A DNA stretch of 64,000 nt, taken from Antedon mediterranea (lineage: Eukaryota > Echinodermata > Crinoidea > Comatulida > Antedonidae). Both the position numbers and the translations under genes were made by a program. Below, piece by piece: positions 37,601-48,587 of the stretch. The notes below the pieces were generated by a model. It had not been told where the DNA came from, ran no database searches, and was given only the letters and a program-made list of their open reading frames with translations. The stretch covers positions 375,001 to 439,000 of the forward strand of contig NC_092674.1 of the NCBI RefSeq assembly GCF_964355755.1. Direction: 5' to 3'. How positions within the stretch are numbered: the stretch's first letter is position 1; each line of letters begins with the position of its first letter.

Positions 37601-37910
37601 CCCATGTAAGACAAAAAAAAACCAATTGGAATAACGTAGACAAAATAAAATGGAGAGTTATGGACACATCATCTTCATTTAGGCCTCTGTTTTAATTCAC
37701 CTGTGCGCACTTGATCGAAACTTTGATCATCGGCCACCGTTACAATTCTACGTCAAATATTATGATTCTGCAATCATTTTTTGAAATTAAGGTATTTTAT
37801 TACAGACTAAATTAAATTATGAAATATATTTAAAACTTACGTGAATTAACGAAGTCAAATCCGAAAAATATTCCAATAATCGCCAGCATTTCAAGAACGA
37901 TTCGATACAT
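31625..37910 (-). CDS. Secreted SRCR-EGF(x4)-PAN/Apple protein, 366 aa, complete
   Basis: Minus-strand exons: 37910-37841 (signal peptide, [20 protein letters not shown]), 33767-33432 (SRCR, residues ~25-135), 33224-33114, 32944-32831, 32552-32439, 32151-32035 (four EGF repeats, residues ~136-287), 31863-31625 (PAN/Apple, residues ~288-366). All six introns are phase 1; the total is 1101 nt. SRCR hallmarks: [45 protein letters not shown], with six canonical Cys plus an extra CNIWGSC pair in an early loop. The EGF units have calcium-binding type starts (DIDEC, FIDEC, NINEC, EIDEC) and six Cys each. The PAN exon has [19 protein letters not shown] and NCEL. No transmembrane segment. Likely extracellular recognition or matrix protein; function is inference. 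Intron 1 contains a LINE. Confidence 0.88.
33853..33937. mobile_element. Fragment of TTAA-type MITE family A
   Basis: TTTATAAGTG, AAAGTCTGATTTT, TTAATC-like and GGGGGG followed by CATTAAAG match the right end of the element at 27199-27544. It abuts the LINE start. Confidence 0.4.
33938..37690 (+). mobile_element. L1/Tx1-type LINE, decayed, with an internal repeat in its reverse transcriptase
   Basis: The element is antisense to the host gene, in whose intron 1 it lies. Frames: 33971-34255 (region before the reverse transcriptase), 34531-35391 ([56 protein letters not shown] with the first catalytic Asp, [13 protein letters not shown]), a TAA at 35389, then 35407-36165 ([10 protein letters not shown] catalytic pair, [42 protein letters not shown]) and 36679-37170 (C-terminal region with CDRCN and HMLIKCE zinc-knuckle-like Cys/His). 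Several stops show it is inactive. The endonuclease part is absent. The ends are approximate; no clear target duplication found. Confidence 0.82.
34529..34820 (+). repeat. In-frame 42-bp repeat, 7 copies, inside the LINE reverse transcriptase
   Basis: The 14-codon unit [14 protein letters not shown] occurs six times and a seventh partial unit runs into the normal SVEFYQTFW. The copies differ only by TTGTAT/TTATAT. The unit includes the conserved NKAPGSDGL motif just before the palm domain. The expansion keeps the frame. Confidence 0.95.
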
Positions 37911-38109
37911 CCTGATCACGGTGGTAGATCTTCACGTGTAAGAAGTCAGAACAGAATAGCCGCGACAGCCGTGAAACCCATGAACATTGGCCACTCTCGA
38001 GTGAACAATACTTCGCAGGAGTGTTAATTAATTGTTGCAATTGGTAATCAATGCAATTGGTAATCAATACTTCATCATGCTGGCATTCTTCTTCAATAAT
38101 ATAAGACAA

Positions 38110-39000
38110 TAAGGAAGAATTTCTACAACGTAATTAATTGAAAATAAAAAGATTGTTATTGTACCTTAAACTGTGTGACCTTTGTTTAAGTATTACTTTT
38201 TTAATGATAACACCTTAGAAATTATTACAACAAAATGTTTTTGTCTCAATTATTTCAAATCTCGCTAAGAGCCCGTCATTTTATTGCCTTTATTCATTGT
38301 ATCAGCAGCATTTAATTTTTCAAATATTTTGAAATAGCAGTACTTTTACCCATTTATCATTTACATTATCTTTTTTTAATTGCCCTGTGTCATTTTGCAA
38401 TTAAGTTATCTCTTCTTTTGAAATGACGGTAGCATAACATAACCTGATCACCTGTTTATTGCTTCGTTTACGGTCATCCGTTTGATATTGATTTTTTCCC
38501 CGATGCATTGATTTGTCCAACCTACGTAATTAAGTTCATCTATGTGACCAAATTGCCTATAAGGTTATAATAATCTTGACTATTGAAAAAAATTCTATTT
38601 CAATTAATATTTTAGGAGTAAGTTTTCTAATTTGTCGATCCAATACATACAATAAAGTTCACTAGTGTAGTTTATTTATTTATTTCATAAAACCTTCAGA
38701 AGGAGAAGCAGCCTTGTATAAATCAATATAAAATAAACATATTTAAAATGGCAATAATAATCTGTAAATACTATAAATCGTTATTAATTAATAAAAATGT
38801 CACACTGTCACAAATACCGTGGTCAATACAAAACAATATAACATTAAAAACAGTACAGGAATGAATTCAGGGTAGCACAAAAAATTAACCAATGGTCAAA
38901 CTTATTTCCACTGTGGCCCCTAAAAATGAACTAGGTAGGCCTACATAAGGATGAAATATCAATAAAATGGTGGTTAGATACCTCCACTTTCAAGTGCATG
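38110..39000. other. Intergenic region with a reversed LINE tail
   Basis: At about 38665-38780, TTTATTTATTTATTTCATAA followed by CCTTCAGAAGGAGAAGCAGC looks like the 3' end of a LINE on the minus strand, with a (TAAA)n-type tail. Nothing else is recognised. Confidence 0.35.
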
Positions 39001-39010
39001 TTTAGTTGGC

Positions 39011-40316
39011 CCATGGATTAAAGAATAGAAGGATATGCATCGACGGTGACATCAAACGATTTTACAACGCGCTTGCCTATACTAAAGCACTGCTGCCAAT
39101 CAAACAAACACGTTCATTGAACTCCGTGTCTCTAACCGCGGCCCTCTGTAAAACGCTGCGAATCAACTGTTACATTTTTTGAGACCAAAACGTAACCATG
39201 TAGAAATCGTATGCGCAGTCTGAATGTTCTATTGACATGTCTGCGTCGATGATTAATTGATAACAAACATATATTGCTGAATAATTCTGTTTTAGTTTCA
39301 TCACAATCGGACTACGAAAAGTTCACTTTCTTACGACTGGTAATTTTAGGTAGTTGGTAATATTAATAAAATATGCCATTTTTATATTTGAATTATCATT
39401 ATTTGCCTGCCATCTTCTGTCATTAAAAATTGCGTTAATCTATAGAATATTAAATTATGCATTTGACCATGTATGTTGTTAGCGTGGCCGGTGTTCAGAC
39501 ATACAACAATCGTGTTTTTTAATATATGGCTAAGCAGTGGTTTCTTCATAAATCTCCTTAATTATCGATGTGATTATATTTAAACTGTAGTGCCTGGTGA
39601 TTGGCTAGTGGTTATGTCATCCACATCACATCCAATCACCGGGCCTAATTGAATGAAAACAGCGATCCCTGATCCGGGATTGGCTGGCTATGTATAGTTG
39701 CGATTCGTTACCTAGCGGTCGTTTTGAAAAGTACACGCAGGGCAAACTTGATCACGAACAAACGAAGTAGGCCTACCTATTATTATTATTCACACAAGAA
39801 GTAAGACAACGGTGAGTATTTAAGATTAGCCTAGGCCTACCTAGGCAGTATCAATGTCGGCAAATCATAGGGTTTACTAGCCCAGTTTAGCCTAGTTAGT
39901 ACAAGGCCTGGGCCTAGCTAGGCTAGCATTCTTGCTGATTTTGTAATTTTACAACAAATGAGACAACTAATAGTTATTGTCTCAGATGTAGGGCTACTAC
40001 AGGTCATAAAATGCTACTTTAATCATCATAAAAAAATCATTAGCGTAGATCAATCGCGGCAGAAACCAACATAGTCAATAGTTGACCATCTACAAACATC
40101 ATGCCACCAAAGAACGCGCGAAAGAAGCGTAGTAGCCAACAAGGTTAAATGTCGTTGCACATGTGCAGTAAACAATATATTAGGCACGCGACCGTTTCGT
40201 TGTTACCATGCGGTTAATTAAACTGTAACATTGTGGGCGGTCCGCGGTCTGTCGGCGAGAGTCAAGGAACCCTTGATCTCACGTCGATGCATATCCTTCT
40301 ATTCTTTAATCCATGG
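39011..40316. repeat. Perfect 35-bp inverted repeat pair 1.24 kb apart
   Basis: Positions 39011-39045 (starting CCATGGATTAAAGAATAGAA) and 40282-40316 are exact reverse complements. The enclosed DNA has CCAAT/ATTGG pairs, a splice-donor-like GGTGAGT (39809-39815), and a short Lys/Arg-rich frame at 40101. It may be a TIR element or two inverted repeat copies. Confidence 0.6.
39580..39809 (+). promoter_or_regulatory. Possible promoter and 5' UTR exon
   Basis: GGTGATTGG and CCAATCACC form an inverted pair of CCAAT boxes (about 39595-39640), another ATTGG follows at 39679, and a strong donor (ACG|GTGAGT) lies at 39809. This could be a leader exon for the GPCR gene at 41109; a splice acceptor TTTTTGTAG lies at about 41005-41013. 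Low confidence. Confidence 0.25.
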
Positions 40317-41108
40317 TTGGCCTTTGGTGTACAGTTTGTGTATTTAGACCTATATATATTTATTTCGTTTAAGGTGCATGTGGGTGGTGAATATTCGAAC
40401 GGAGTGCTTATTTGAGCGTTTACAATGTAGTGTAATAATACAGTACTTCATGCTTTATTACTCAATCGATTGATCTTATCAATTGAACGTATTTGGTTCT
40501 TCTATTGATCCGACCAGGAAATGTTTCAGCCAACCGTGACATTATGTAATATATTTCTGTTGATAAGATAGTAACGGTTACTAAGATATGGTTCCGGAAT
40601 TACAACATAGGAACTACGACCGGTAAATAGTTTTTAATATAAAGCCAGGACTATTTATAAACTCTTAGCTTAGTTTCACAAAGTTACTACTAGTAATGAA
40701 ATTAATATTACAAACAATAAATACATTTAAGTAAATCAGTTTGTCTGAATGTTTTGTGCTGCTCGACAATATAAGTACCAACTTTGTATGTATTTTGTAT
40801 GTTTTCTTAGTTTTAATGATGGAGTAAGATCACTTATTCTGTTTTGGCTCATGCCTATTACTTGCTCCTGTTCAATGATGTACTTTATTTATATATGAAG
40901 AGTATATATACTAGAGTTTTATTAATATTATAAACAAGCTTGTAGTACGAGTTACAGTTTCTGTATCATAAGGTAACTCATTTCTAACCATTATTTGACG
41001 TACATTTTTGTAGTTTCCTTGTTTCATATATTTTATAGTTTGAACAAAGAATTGTATAATTCATTAATAATGGAAACACCTTCAAGTAATACATATATCG
41101 GAAATAAA

Positions 41109-41966
41109 ATGAAATACATTGTTCTCTTGGTAAGTGTTATTGCATCTGTAAGAGGGATAGAAGAACCGAGCAGAGTCAATAACAACCAGTCATTGGTGTT
41201 AGGAGGTCTATTTTGTCCTTATGAACAATCAGAGGTTTACAATTATGACTGGAAAAACGGAGCACCACAGGAAAAATGTACACAATTTCACCTAGCATTT
41301 TTTCTAGCCTCGACGGTAGCAAAATTTGCTGTTGACGAAATCAACATTAATGGATCACTTTCCAGAAAGCTTGAGTACAAACCTGTTCAGCATTGTGGTT
41401 CAGCCGTAGCCAGTGTTGAAGGAATATTCCGTGTATTGGAGAATGATAATCTAAAAGTTATTATAGCCGGTGAAGTATCTGAAAACTTTATAAGAGTTGG
41501 ACAGATAGCCTCGGTATATAACATACCCATTATTGCTCCGTACGCTACTAGTGATACCTTCTCGAAAAACATTGACAGCGTTTATCGGACTTCCTTCCGC
41601 ACTGTACCTAGTGATAACCACCAGTCAAAGGCGTTGGCCAAACTTTCATTTCATTTTAAATGGAAATGGGTTGGAGCGGTTGCAATTGATGATGAATATG
41701 GTCGAACTGGACTAAGAGGGATTGTACATGAATTTAAAAAATTCAATGAAAATAAAGATGAAGTACCAATCTGCGTTGCTTTTCAGTTTTACATTGATAA
41801 AAATAATTTTAACGAGAGTATCGATACTTTCTTTAACATAATGAACAAAACAAGAAATGTGGACGTAGTATATTTCTATACACATCCATCTATGGACATT
41901 CATGCATTTTTTAGCCGAGCTGATTATTTTACTACAATTAAACGTGAGTAGGTCTATGTTTATAAC

Positions 41967-42001
<35 letters not shown>

Positions 42002-44485
42002 GAAATAACTTGAATTTACTGCATAATTGACTCAATGTTTAATCGATAGAGTAGGCCTTGTTGTAGGCCTCTTTTTTATTTTGATAGCTAGCTTAAGCTT
42101 TGTCTACAGTATCACACTTTATGTGACAAATAAAATGCGATGTCTCGCTATAATATGGACATGATGATGTCATATCACTACCGATGCATTTGGGCACATC
42201 ACATTTGTTTTGTCAAACTGGCTGATTTGATAGAGCGTTAGTCCAATATTAATTAATTAATCGATTTAAAACAAAAGGTTGCATGCCTATAATTTTACCA
42301 TCAAGCTTTTGAGACAATTTTTCATGACTGTTTTGTTTGATCTATAGCATGTGTTTGGATTGCTTCAGAGGGTTGGTCAGATATAGCAAGTGACTTCTAC
42401 GACTATAACGTCGTTGCGTCTGTCATTGGAGTAGACGTTCAATACCCAAACATACCTAATCTGTTCAAGTTTACTTCGGCATGTGATGCGTTCATGAGCA
42501 ATACTGACACGCCATCCACCTCCGACCTCCAATTGTGGTTGTGCCAAAATATCTACTCGTTAAATGAGCACTGTGATCTTTGTTCAACCACTTTTGTTAA
42601 AAACAAAACTGTTGATGTAAATAAAATACTTGAGGACAATATGGACTATATGGCTTATACAACGTACATTGCAGTGCAAGCTATTTATCAGTCAATTAAA
42701 GATATTGAACATTGTCATTACCAAGCAGCCTTACTTGATGAGGGTTGTCCAAATATCACCAATTTGTATCCATGGCAATTAATGCTGTACCTAAAAAATG
42801 CAAACTTCACCGACAATAATGGTAGTTATTATCAATTTACCGAAAATCAAGATCTTAGCCCTTCGTACATCTACAGAAATACTCAACAAGAAGAACCTCG
42901 CTTGCTTACTATAGGCTCGTATTATCTTGATTTGAACAATGATGTTGTGTTTCGTATCAACGAATCAGTTATAATGTGGAACCGTACAGGAGGGCAGGTA
43001 TACCTTGTTTTCTATTTAAAATATAAAATGTATAGTTTTACCATGTTTGTTGTTAGATTGTCTTGGTTAACTTACGATTATCCATTTGTTTCACATTGTA
43101 GGCCTAACATTATCCCGTCCGTGTCTGTCTGTCTATTCAAGGCTAAAACAAAGAACATAGTTGATTTTATTTGTATACTTGCATATATTAGGCATATTTT
43201 ATTCTTATTTCTATACGTATGCATATACTTTTTAATATATTTCAAAATTTAGGTACCAAAAGGACGCTGTAGCAACAGCGATTGTCTACCTGGACAATGG
43301 ATACTAAAAAGTCATATTATCTGCTGCTTTGATTGCTATCCTTGTCCCCCAAACGCCGTATCTTATGGTAACAGTAAGTGTTAATTGTGATATGTTTTAT
43401 TTATTTATTTGTTCATCCTGTCTTAATACTGAATACTTTCTAAAGTGATTCAGTAGGGAACACTACTCAAACATCATTATACTGTAAATGCATTTGCCTT
43501 TTGATGGTGGTTTGTAGATTGTCAAGCATAATAAATCAACTAATGTTTTTCTTTCTGTTTTTCAGACACTCCAAGTTGTTCTGAATGTTCAAATAAAGAA
43601 TATGCAAACGATGCCAAAACTGAATGCATACCAAAGAGACTAGGCGTAATACATTATAATAGCAGTGCCGGTGTAGCTTTAGTTTTGTTCAGTTGTAGTG
43701 GCAGTGTAGCATCAGTTATAATAGGAGTTGTATTTTACTACAAACGAGAAACTCCTTTGATTAAGGCATCGAGTATATCTCATAGCTTAGCTTTAGTTGT
43801 CGCAATCGCTTTGAGTTTCCAGACTGTGTTCTTTTACGTTGGAGAACCAAACGATATAACCTGCATATTCAAATCCATTGTCGACCGAGTTCATCTGACA
43901 TTTGTGATTATTATCTTCTGTGCCAAGCTATGCATAATTGATAGAGTGTTTAAATCAAATGTGATAGATATCTCAAAGAAAGTTAAACACACAACATGGG
44001 TTGCTGTCATTGCGTTAACATTCACTCATCTCATATTCAACATCATCTACCAATGTGTCGATCCGAGTAAAGCAGAAAAAGATTTATCTTACATTCGTAC
44101 AATGCCGATTTACTGCACAATGTCAACGTCAACATTTCTAACAGTAGCAATATTCCATTTTTTATTGTCTGCTGCTTGCTTTATCTTTTCGTTTCGCGCG
44201 CGATTTTTGCCAAAACGATTCCAAGATACCCGTCTGCTCTGGTTTATTATGTTCACAATGTGTCTTTTGCTGTTTCTTTCAATTCCCGCGCATTTCATAT
44301 CAGCGTCCGATTTAAGCAGACAAACCATTGACGCCATGTTTTTACTGCTTTTTAACTATTTCATCCTAATGGCGTACCATTCCATCAAAATTTACATTAC
44401 AATATTTAAACCTGTTGTAAATACTAGCCAATATTTTATGCAAAGATTTCGCAACAAGAATGCCACCAAAACTAAACAGAACTAG
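41109..44485 (+). CDS. Class C G-protein-coupled receptor, 841 aa, complete
   Basis: Exons are 41109-41943, 42348-42997, 43253-43373 and 43566-44485 (phases 1, 0, 1), totalling 2526 nt. Residues 1-16 are a signal peptide (MKYIVLLVSVIASVRG). Residues ~30-495 are a Venus-flytrap ligand-binding domain (GLFCPYEQ, KFAVDEININGS, SVYNIPIIAPYATSDTFS, FRTVPSDNHQSKAL, WKWVGAVAIDDEYGR). Residues ~496-555 are the Cys-rich linker (CSNSDCLPGQW, CCFDCYPCPPNA, SECSNKE). The last exon is a seven-helix 7tm_3 domain without introns, with RETPLIKASS, FFYVGEPNDITC, CAKLCIIDRVF and ending HSIKIYITIFKP. The FPKxY motif of helix 7 is not conserved (YHSIKIY). The ligand is unknown; related receptors sense amino acids, calcium or odorants. 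An earlier in-frame ATG at 40995 would bury the signal peptide, so 41109 is preferred. Confidence 0.93.
41971..41999. repeat. (CT)n microsatellite
   Basis: About 14 CT dinucleotides just after the first GPCR exon donor. Confidence 0.9.
42095..42236. mobile_element. Palindromic MITE, family B, copy 2
   Basis: AAGCTTTGTCTAC and ACACTTTATGTGACAAA on the left, and GCACATCACATTTG / TGATTTGATAGAG on the right, match the other copies. It lies in GPCR intron 1. Confidence 0.55.
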
Positions 44486-44659
44486 CATTATGCCTATACA
44501 TAAAGTGAACAAAAAATGTAAAAACCAACAAAAATTGCACTTGCATGCTACTCAAAATAATGGATAAATGTAGGCTTATTTATAGTAACAAATAAATAAT
44601 TCTGGCGTACTTAGAATGGTTAACGATGTGGCGTAGTTTCTGTGTAGGCCTAATGTACC

Positions 44660-44940
44660 GTAATTCAGAACTAGCATTATGCGTCATAGGCCTACAATTT
44701 AAAAGACAAAAAAACTGTATTGTAATAGTAAAAATACTTGCACTTACATACTCAAAAGAATCGATACAATAATATTGTATCGATTATTATGCAGTAATGA
44801 ACAAAATAATTCTACAGCAAAGTGTATACGCAATGTTGTTAATGCTTTTTAACTATTTCATCTTGATGGTGGCGTATCATTCAATCAGAATTTACATTAC
44901 AATCTTTAGGCCTAAACCTGTTGTAAATACTAGGCTTTAA
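44660..44940 (+). pseudogene. Decayed partial duplicate of the GPCR 3' end
   Basis: 44841-44940 repeats the helix-7 coding sequence and C-terminal start of the receptor (source 44343-44436) with about 85-90% identity. Differences include an extra GTG near 44868 and a 6-bp insertion GGCCTA at about 44909 that creates a TAGGCCTA palindrome. The segment around 44670-44765 similarly repeats the receptor's 3' UTR start (AACTAGCATTATGC, then TTGCACTT ... TACTCAAAA). The order (UTR-like before helix 7) suggests a tandem duplicate that lost most of its upstream part. Confidence 0.75.
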
Positions 44941-46090
44941 AAATGTCAATAATATAAACGTCTATATCATGAACTATTAAATTGTTTTGATCAAATCATA
45001 TGAAAGAAAATGAATGGGGAAAATCATAATAACATAACATAACATAATTGTATTGATATTTGAAGATGAAATGAATAAAAGTTAACGCCAAAAAAAAATT
45101 TCACAAAGTATAAAAACTAGCATACAACATTAAACTTTATATGCTTCTATTTAATTAAATATAATGAATATTATTATTATTATTATTGAAACGAGCTTTT
45201 GTCTACATTGATCATTGATAGTTGGCGACTCCAGCAGTCTGTAATGGTTTAATAACGTCGTCATGAACACTATAAACATACTAAACCTGTTTTACGTATA
45301 CAATATATAATAATAGTATAGTAATAATATATGTTGGTTCAGTAATATCGAATATAAACCTGTTTTTTAATTTTTTATTTATTTTAATTTTATTTCACAT
45401 AGGCCTACATTCAACAGCGATATAGCCAATTACAGGATGCTTTAAAGAGTATATGATGAGTTTGTGACAGTGGTTGTGTGTGAACTAGTACACCCCACCC
45501 CTTAATGTAAATTGAATATGCCTACTATTATAATGAAGAGTATTAATTACTATAATATTGATCTGTTAAGTTACCGCCGCTCGTCTGTGTAAATTGGCCT
45601 TTACTAATCACCTGTTTTTATTCACACCTAACTGCTTTACTGTAACAGAAATCGATTGATACGTTTCGATTTTCATGTTCTTTTCATAATAAACCAATTG
45701 ATAATTTCAGCTTGTTATTGGATTTAGTCGTATGGTATACTTTATATAGAATCATGGAGTAAAGCCTTTACTCCATGATAGAATACAAAACGCTATTGGT
45801 CTCAGCAAACCCCTTTGACCATTCACCAAAGATCTTATATACTATAAGATCTTTGCCATTCACTTTGAATCGGTGGCACTCAATATGTGGTCCGGTTCAA
45901 AAAACGGAACAGAACATATTGAGAATAAAACGAAAACATGAATAAACTATTATTGTTATTATTAATAATAATAAACTAAACTAAAACTCAATTTAAGTTT
46001 TTATAATTCCACCCTATACCGTTTCAAATCTCCGTGGTGGCGCTATAGCAACTTTTTGCAGAGAGAGAGACCTCGAGAGAGGAGAGAGAC
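44941..46090. other. Intergenic region
   Basis: AT-rich with short (TTA)n runs. A perfect 14-bp-arm hairpin ATCATGGAGTAAAG / CTTTACTCCATGAT lies at 45751-45779, similar to the one at 17606-17635. A second inverted repeat, AAGATCTTATATACTATAAG-type, is at 45829-45855. No gene seen. Confidence 0.45.
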
Positions 46091-47235
46091 ACATAGTTGC
46101 CATTTCTGGCATTATTATGCTTTTTGGCATTATTTAGAGGCCCACGGCATCTGGCATAATGCCGCGGCATTATTTAGCCGTTTTTAGCATAATCTGGCAT
46201 AATTTTGTGTTTTTTGAACAACCAAAAAATAATATACCACAGAACAAAAATAAAATATTTTGTTTAATCTTGCAATTTAATACATATCACCTTACACAAT
46301 ATCATATCGTACAAAACAGATCTGTTCGGGTTTTCCGTACAATAGTTCTTCCATCCTTTTGTTTCGGACTTAAATAGACTCTTCCGATAGGAAGGCTGCT
46401 CGAAAACTACCGTGTGTGCGATATAGGCAGCACAACAAAATCCGAAGAGGCTAGCTATTGGCCAATTATGTTGCTCTATTTCAGAGACCATGCAGGTTAT
46501 TGGATCCCCAGATATAGAGACAATTGAACGAAAACATTATGAAAGGGGTTTTGTTGTTTCAGTTCATAATTATAAGTGGCCGCACCCCTACCCCAACCCT
46601 TGAAATGGCAATTTCTAGTAACTAATTAGAAGCTCTAATTTTAAAAAGAATTTCTTCTAGCAGAATTTGTTTTCCATATTTCAAATTATGTTCCATTTGC
46701 ATCGTCGTAGCAACTCTATTTTTCCAAATGTTCTTCACCTCTAGTCTCAGCCCCAGTAGTGACCATGTGGGCGAGGTCATTTTTATTTTAAATTAAGTGC
46801 CATTTCCGCCCATCGAGCAGCTCTATTTTTCAATTTTTTTTACCTCAGCCCCAACCATGGTGGGGCTGAAGTCATGGAGACACTTAATATATATTTTTAT
46901 TTCCTATTTTAAATTATAATTGCCATTTTCAAAACTATGATGGGCTAAGATCCTGGAGGTACTAATAAATATATTTTTATTTCATATTTGAAATTAAGTG
47001 CCATTTCCGCCCATTGAGCAGCTCTATTTTCCCAAATTTTCTTACCTCAGCAACAGCCATGGTGGAGCCGAGGTCCTGGCGGACACAATTAAAATGGATA
47101 TGAAAGGATTTTAAAATTTCACAAAAAGGACTTTGTATGAATCCTTTTAATGTTAATAAACAGCACACAAAAAATTAGATTCAAATACCTAGTAGAAATT
47201 GAGAAATAAACAAATTAAATTTTGGTATAAAACGT

Positions 47236-48365
47236 CCGCAAAATGGCCGACCAACTGGCACGCCATCTTAATTTTTATGAACGTTCTATACGCACGTACG
47301 AGATCGTCAAATTTAGAGTTTGAAACACCCGGGGTTGTAGCCACGGCAGCAGTCGTTTTGTGATTGGTTAATGAATTTTAATACAGTCCAATCACCGCCT
47401 TGTCTCGTTCGCGGACTGTGTGTGGTGTAAACAAAATAAACAAACCCATGCTACACGAGACTCGCGTGTTGCAAGCTCCCTGTTGCTGCAGTCGTAGAAA
47501 ATATCGATATTTCACAAATCAATAAAAAGTTATGTCTGCAAAGATTGTACGTGAAAAGAAGAAAGTGTGTATTTGTACTTCTCACACTAAACCACTCACG
47601 CAGACTACAAATTAGGCTAGGTGTAGTAGACTATAGTTTCTTCTAAATTCGCTAGTAGTAGTAGGCTAGGCCTACACATGGAGTTACTCCATGGCCTACA
47701 GTACAAGAGAGTAGCAGTCGCCGGTCCACCGACGAACCTCCAGGAAGTGGACAAGGTGCGGGCGTAGACGTATGTAAAACTTAAAGGCGACGTAAATAAA
47801 AAAGGTAAGCTTGTGTTGAACTTGTTTTTGGCTCTGACTTTTGTTATTGACTAATATAGTAATATAATAATACTAATAATTAAAGTAGAGCAGAGGAGGT
47901 GAGGCCGAGAGGATTATTATAGTTTAGTTAGTAGCTGTAGTGTAATTAAATAATAACCTCTTTCTGTTTGTTACCAAGTCATAAAATATAATACTATAGG
48001 GCCTAGAGGTAGGATTGAATAAAAATAATAGTACATTTCCATCCATTTATTGGTCTTATCTTTGCAGATTTATGGAATCAACAGTACATGAGATGGCTTT
48101 GAAGAACTGTAATAGTACTACTGTAGTAATAAAATTGTAAACAAAATTATATGGCAGAAATAGTGTGTGGAATGAATTTTATTGAACAAATGTATCATAA
48201 TGAGTTTGGAACAAGCAGGATTTTTCAAACAGGACATAAATTACTTTTGAGACCCGAGTGATACATTTTAATTCTATCAACACCAGCCAGCTCCATCATA
48301 TTCAAGAGATGGATTCTTTCATAAATGTCCATTGTACATAGTATTTGGCTAAATAAATAAAAAAA
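47236..48365 (+). ncRNA. Possible plus-strand transcript, non-coding or very short coding
   Basis: Promoter-like features (CCAAT pairs at about 47360-47395), splice donor-like AAAAAG|GTAAGC at about 47804, acceptor-like TTTGCAG at about 48062, and AATAAATAAA at 48351. The longest start-to-stop frame, from 47534, is 22 codons with a basic N-terminus. Evidence is weak, and I cannot confirm transcription. Confidence 0.2.
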
Positions 48366-48587
48366 GAAGTACAGTAGTGGTTTATTTGTTTATATACCCA
48401 GACCCATTTAGATGGTTAAAAACAAACACTATATGATGCACTGCTACTAGTGTACTGTCTGGTAGTACATTACCATAGTTACAGTATGACTGTAACCCTA
48501 GCACTCGCGTCTAAAGAATTCTATTATGCATATTTTACTATTCTTCATAAATATTTAGTTCTGTAATTTTAATTGTCTGCGCTCATT

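Noticed and set aside
40101-40146. Possible first exon starting MPPKNARKKR
   Set aside because: It is followed by a poor donor (GTTAAA) and a quick stop, and no continuing exon was found.
40995-41108. Upstream in-frame ATG for the GPCR
   Set aside because: It would place 38 residues before a clear signal peptide; the ATG at 41109 fits a secreted-domain receptor.
47534-47614. Short frame starting MSAKIVREKKK
   Set aside because: Stops after 22 codons and the donor-like GTGTGT is weak; not enough for a gene.
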